A stretch of DNA of 64,000 bases, from the NCBI GenBank assembly GCA_023401925.1, contig JAEXDA010000025.1:19100-83099 (forward strand), in the 5' to 3' direction. This DNA is from Bacillota bacterium (GTDB taxonomy: Bacteria > Bacillota > UBA4882 > UBA8346). How positions within the stretch are numbered: the stretch's first letter is position 1; each line of letters opens with the position of its first letter. Below, piece by piece: positions 63,233 to 64,000 of this stretch. The notes below the pieces were generated by a model. That model did not search any database. It worked only from the letters and a program-made list of their open reading frames with translations, and had not been told where the DNA came from. Made by a program: the position numbers and the translations under genes.

Positions 63233-63542
63233 ATGTAACCAATAAGTTTTCTTGTTTTAACTTTTTTTAATTATTTTTAATTTTATTGTAACGTTATCTT
63301 TTTTGATTGTCAATAGAAAGCGTTGGCTTTAGGTTAACATAGTTTTTTATTCGTTTCTCATACAACAAAAAAGCCCCTTGAAAAAAGCGTCCAACGGGCA
63401 GTAAATGAACAATTTCGAAAAAAAAAGTTAATAAAACATCGGGGTGTTTCCTCTTTTGTTTTGACTGACGAATAAGATCTTCGTTTTCCAGGTCCATGGT
63501 TAAAACTGTTTCAATCCCTCCACCGCCCACAAAACATAAAAA

Positions 63543-63573
63543 GGCCCCGCACACCGATTAAAGTGGCGGGGTA
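63543..63573 (-). terminator. Terminator-like hairpin
   Basis: On the minus strand CCCCGC/GCGGGG closes a loop of about 18 nt and is followed by CTTTTTAT. It would end a transcript entering from the right. Confidence 0.55.
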
Positions 63574-63592
63574 ACCAAGGAGGTTGATGCAA

Positions 63593-63634
63593 ATGAAAAA
63601 AGGGTTGATACTCTATATAACGGCATCCTCTTGA
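63593..63634 (+). CDS. Possible 13-residue peptide
   Basis: AAGGAGG at 63577-63583 lies ten bases before ATG AAA AAA GGG; the frame stops after 13 codons (MKKGLILYITASS). A strong ribosome site on such a short frame could mark a leader peptide or the start of a decayed gene. Low confidence. Confidence 0.25.
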   Translation: MKKGLILYITASS

Positions 63635-64000
63635 TAAAGTTTCATCAATGAAGCCATTATATATCCCGGAAGAAAACGAACCAAAATGAGCCGCTCTCCC
63701 AAAAATAAAAATTGACGGTCAAAATCTCCGCCAATTCATTTTCGTATAATGGTGCGCGAACCTGTGGCCGTACAATACTTACTAATATTTTCCAGCCGAA
63801 TTCATAGAAAAAGTCCTGGTAAAATTGATATGTATATATTTTCTAACCGAATTCAATCGAAAAAATCGAGAGTCTATATGAGTTGAAATAAATAATTTAC
63901 CAAAAGCCAAAACAAATTAAAAATCAGATCTATCTGGGCTGACTGTTGGTTTATACCTCTCTCTCCCTCTCCCCCAATGGTGTATGTTCAAAGAAGCGTG
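63635..64000. other. Right end, nothing clear
   Basis: AT-rich; no gene or regulatory element identified on either strand. Confidence 0.3.

Noticed and set aside
63294..63554. Minus-strand frame of 86 codons
   Set aside because: It begins inside a terminator-like hairpin, has no ribosome site and resembles no family.

Overview
The window looks like chromosomal DNA of a low-GC, endospore-forming, anaerobic or microaerotolerant member of the Bacillota (Clostridia-like or a deep-branching relative; I cannot place it further). Reasons: a sporulation sigma factor of the SigK type, two T-box leaders, a hisS-aspS pair followed by 6S RNA, HemZ, an RF2 gene with a programmed frameshift, and oxygen-protection genes typical of anaerobes (flavodiiron protein, rubrerythrin-like ferritin, hemerythrin). 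No rRNA, tRNA, prophage, CRISPR array or intact transposase was seen.

Layout. 1-3.7 kb: MarR regulator with a MATE exporter, then a YefM/ParE-like toxin-antitoxin pair. 3.8-6.75 kb: a fused TIM-barrel isomerase/acyl-CoA ligase under a T-box leader that reads as leucine-specific. 6.8-7.65 kb: non-coding DNA holding a candidate ~140-nt sRNA and a candidate ~510-nt structured RNA just downstream of sigK. 7.7-14.4 kb: sigK, a penicillin-binding protein, prfB and secA. 14.5-23.8 kb: a sugar sensing and uptake locus: membrane-anchored sugar-binding sensor, LytS-type kinase, YesN-type regulator, lipoprotein and secreted sugar-binding proteins, ABC ATPase and permease. This matches the XylFII-LytS-YesN / XylFGH arrangement known for D-xylose.

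23.9-38 kb: chemoreceptor, 5-formyl-THF cyclo-ligase, 6S RNA, aspS (with T-box), hisS, PpiC-type foldase, hemZ, MBL hydrolase, DUF2007 protein, lactate dehydrogenase, a TPR protein coupled to a cytidylate-kinase-like protein, and a DUF2294 protein. 38-43.9 kb: beta-carbonic anhydrase behind a structured leader, DedA, a membrane protein, Hsp20, a LysM protein and a second chemoreceptor. 43.9-51.8 kb: a TAXI-TRAP transporter / UbiD / UbiX operon, flavin reductase, and two damaged genes (LysR with an in-frame stop, VOC with a frameshift).

52-56 kb: flavodiiron protein, ferritin-like protein, an unknown gene, a 42-bp tandem repeat array and bacteriohemerythrin. 56-58.7 kb: Fe-S assembly, with an Rrf2 regulator fused in frame to the NifS-type cysteine desulfurase, IscU, and a NifX-like protein. 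58.8-63 kb: a second sugar ABC transporter of the ChvE/MmsA/GguB type. The right end is non-coding apart from a possible 13-codon peptide.

The observations most worth following are the ~510-nt candidate RNA, the isomerase/CoA-ligase fusion under a leucine T-box, the Rrf2-NifS fusion, the transporter-decarboxylase operon, and the 42-bp repeat array.
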